Assembly: GCA_934716995.1 (NCBI GenBank)
Contig: CAKUYO010000074.1
Coordinates: 1-6,820, forward strand
Direction: 5' to 3'
Origin: an uncultured Bacteroidales bacterium
Lineage (GTDB): Bacteria > Bacteroidota > Bacteroidia > Bacteroidales > Paludibacteraceae
Length of the DNA stretch: 6,820 bases
The position numbers and the translations under genes are program-made. Numbering within the stretch: position 1 is the first letter of the stretch; every line of letters starts with the position of its first letter. Positions 5,801 through 6,820 of this stretch are shown here, piece after piece. A model generated the notes under the pieces. That model had not been told where the DNA came from and searched no databases. It was given only the letters and a program-made list of their open reading frames with translations.

Positions 5801-6640
5801 ATGAAAAAGATACTGTTCTTCGTTTGCCTTTGTGCCGCAGGTGTGGTGCCCCATGCGGAAAATACCCACTTGCTTACGCTCGGACTGCGTGGCGGCGAAA
5901 CGACCCTTCTGCATTCGTCCGCGCAGGATCTGCATAGTCAGATGGGTGGAGTAGGGGCGTTGGACCTCGGCTATGTATGGTATGCGTCCGTTCCCCGTGC
6001 GGAGTTGGGGCTCCGCACGGGTCTCCTCGTCGGTTATGGTGCCGCCGGTACAAGCGGTGCTTTCTCGCAGCAGTTCACCAATACCGACTACCTTGGCAAC
6101 CTGATGCGCTATACCACCTCCGCGCAACTCTTTTCCCGCTCGCAGATGGTCTCTGTGGAAATCCCGTTGATGATGGCTCTGCGTGTCAAGGGCTTTACTT
6201 TCAATGCCGGCTTTTCCCTTCAGACGCTGCTCTGGCAGCATACCTGCCAGCATCTGACCTCGCCCCATATTGATGCGTTCTATCCCGCATACAATGTGCA
6301 TGTTACCGACGAACTCATCACCGGTCAACTCACTGCCTCCCGACAGACCTCCGTCTATGCCTCCGGTCTGCCCGTGGTGGGGCTGGGTGTCTGCACCGAG
6401 ATCGGTTACGATTTCGCCCTGCCGAAAGGCTATTTGGGTCTGCAAGCCTTTTTCTCTTGCTCGGTGTGCAGCAACTACCGCGCATCGGATGATATTGTCA
6501 TCGCCGTTTCCTCCATTACAGACCCTGTTAATCCTGTCCCCTGTGTGCAGGTCTCCAATGCCCTGCCTTCTCTCTGTTCTTCCGTTCGCCCCCTCTCTTT
6601 CGGTCTCCGTCTCTACTATGCCTTCGAATGGCATCGCTAA
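5801..6640 (+). CDS. Outer-membrane beta-barrel protein (porin/PorT-like fold)
   Basis: The protein is 279 residues from ATG 5801, chosen because MKKILFF gives a clean signal peptide (about 1-19, cleavage after PHA). ATG 5795 would add only two residues. The mature chain alternates hydrophobic and polar residues in amphipathic strands, with barrel-like segments such as LLTLGLRGG, LDLGYVWY, AELGLRTGLLVGYG, VSVEIPLMMALRV and GFTFNAGF. It ends with the strand LSFGLRLYYAFEWHR, typical of a terminal barrel strand. The phrase VEIPLMMALRV is common in Bacteroidota outer-membrane barrel families. It could be a pore, a binding protein or an accessory to the surface proteins upstream, and the exact family cannot be set. 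The 270-base gap and the hairpin before it suggest separate transcription. GC content is high: the 60 bases from 6001 hold 41 G or C. Confidence 0.87.
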   Translation: MKKILFFVCLCAAGVVPHAENTHLLTLGLRGGETTLLHSSAQDLHSQMGGVGALDLGYVWYASVPRAELGLRTGLLVGYGAAGTSGAFSQQFTNTDYLGNLMRYTTSAQLFSRSQMVSVEIPLMMALRVKGFTFNAGFSLQTLLWQHTCQHLTSPHIDAFYPAYNVHVTDELITGQLTASRQTSVYASGLPVVGLGVCTEIGYDFALPKGYLGLQAFFSCSVCSNYRASDDIVIAVSSITDPVNPVPCVQVSNALPSLCSSVRPLSFGLRLYYAFEWHR

Positions 6641-6662
6641 CCAAATACCGGATATAGAAATT

Positions 6663-6695
6663 ACGGCAACGAGACGGCAACGAGACGGCAACGGG
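6663..6695 (+). repeat. 11-bp tandem repeat, three copies
   Basis: The unit acggcaacgag occurs at 6663-6673 and 6674-6684, with a third copy at 6685-6695 differing by one base. It begins 23 bases after the barrel protein's stop codon. The unit is not a multiple of three and lies outside genes. Its length equals about one helical turn. Confidence 0.85.
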
Positions 6696-6730
6696 AAGCG
6701 TAAGGCGGGTGTGTGCTTTGTCCGTTTTCG

Positions 6731-6806
6731 GGTTGACTCGTTTCCGTGTTTGTTTTGTTAAAATACGTATAAGGTTGACTCGTTTGTCGGATAGGTTGAC
6801 TTGTTC
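6731..6806 (+). repeat. Three copies of GGTTGACTCGTTT at 42- and 21-base spacing
   Basis: GGTTGACTCGTTT occurs exactly at 6731-6743 and 6773-6785, and with two changes (GGTTGACTTGTTC) at 6794-6806. The starts are 42 and 21 bases apart, multiples of two helical turns. An 8-base palindrome atacgtat (6763-6770) lies between the first two copies. The array may continue beyond the window. No gene is visible here, and it could be binding sites upstream of a gene outside the window. Confidence 0.65.
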
Positions 6807-6820
6807 ACCACTTGGGTTGC

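Noticed and set aside
5774..6691. 305-codon open frame on the minus strand
   Set aside because: It is a shadow of the outer-membrane barrel gene, with low-complexity composition and no family features.
6663..6806. CRISPR array
   Set aside because: Repeat units are only 11 and 13 bases, one set has no spacers and the other has irregular spacing. No cas gene is present.

Overview
The window looks like Bacteroidota DNA, most likely Bacteroidales. The evidence is a Bacteroides-type promoter (TTTG, 20 bases, then TATCTTTG), start sites preceded by A-rich sequence rather than Shine-Dalgarno boxes, GLUG and InlB/Listeria-Bacteroides surface repeats, and a type IX secretion (T9SS)-like C-terminal sorting domain. 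All real genes lie on the + strand. The species cannot be named from this sequence.

Layout. Bases 1-498 contain no long gene. They hold one good promoter, one weaker candidate, and a roughly 290-base structured RNA leader. The 3' strand of the leader's long closing helix is the same sequence as the 5' arm of a terminator-like hairpin just before the first gene. That is the architecture of an attenuator or riboswitch, and a 28-codon upstream ORF lies inside it. Next come an unrecognised cytoplasmic protein (499-1491), a secreted GLUG beta-helix protein (1505-3139) and a small secreted B-repeat protein (3152-3709), separated by only 13 and 12 bases. A 126-base gap with six helically phased TTAAYGG-like motifs follows. 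After it are a second B-repeat protein (3836-4732) and, 6 bases later, a B-repeat protein ending in a T9SS-like sorting domain (4739-5530). A perfect hairpin then probably ends the unit. A 270-base gap with hairpins and an 18-base imperfect direct repeat precedes an outer-membrane beta-barrel protein (5801-6640). The last 180 bases hold an 11-bp tandem repeat and three copies of a 13-base motif spaced 42 and 21 bases apart.

How it may work together. The leader probably controls a co-transcribed set of four secreted repeat proteins. Each of the first three secreted proteins ends with only the first strand or strands of a new B-repeat. The next two proteins (298 and 263 aa) begin, after their signal peptides, with a B-repeat that lacks exactly that part. 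Only the last protein has a visible surface-sorting domain. This suggests, as inference only, a chain of separately exported subunits joined by strand complementation and anchored through the last one. Repeat-driven gene rearrangement is the main alternative.

Base composition is uneven: the GLUG core of the second gene is very AT-rich, whereas the genes after 3836 are GC-rich. This points to a mosaic origin.
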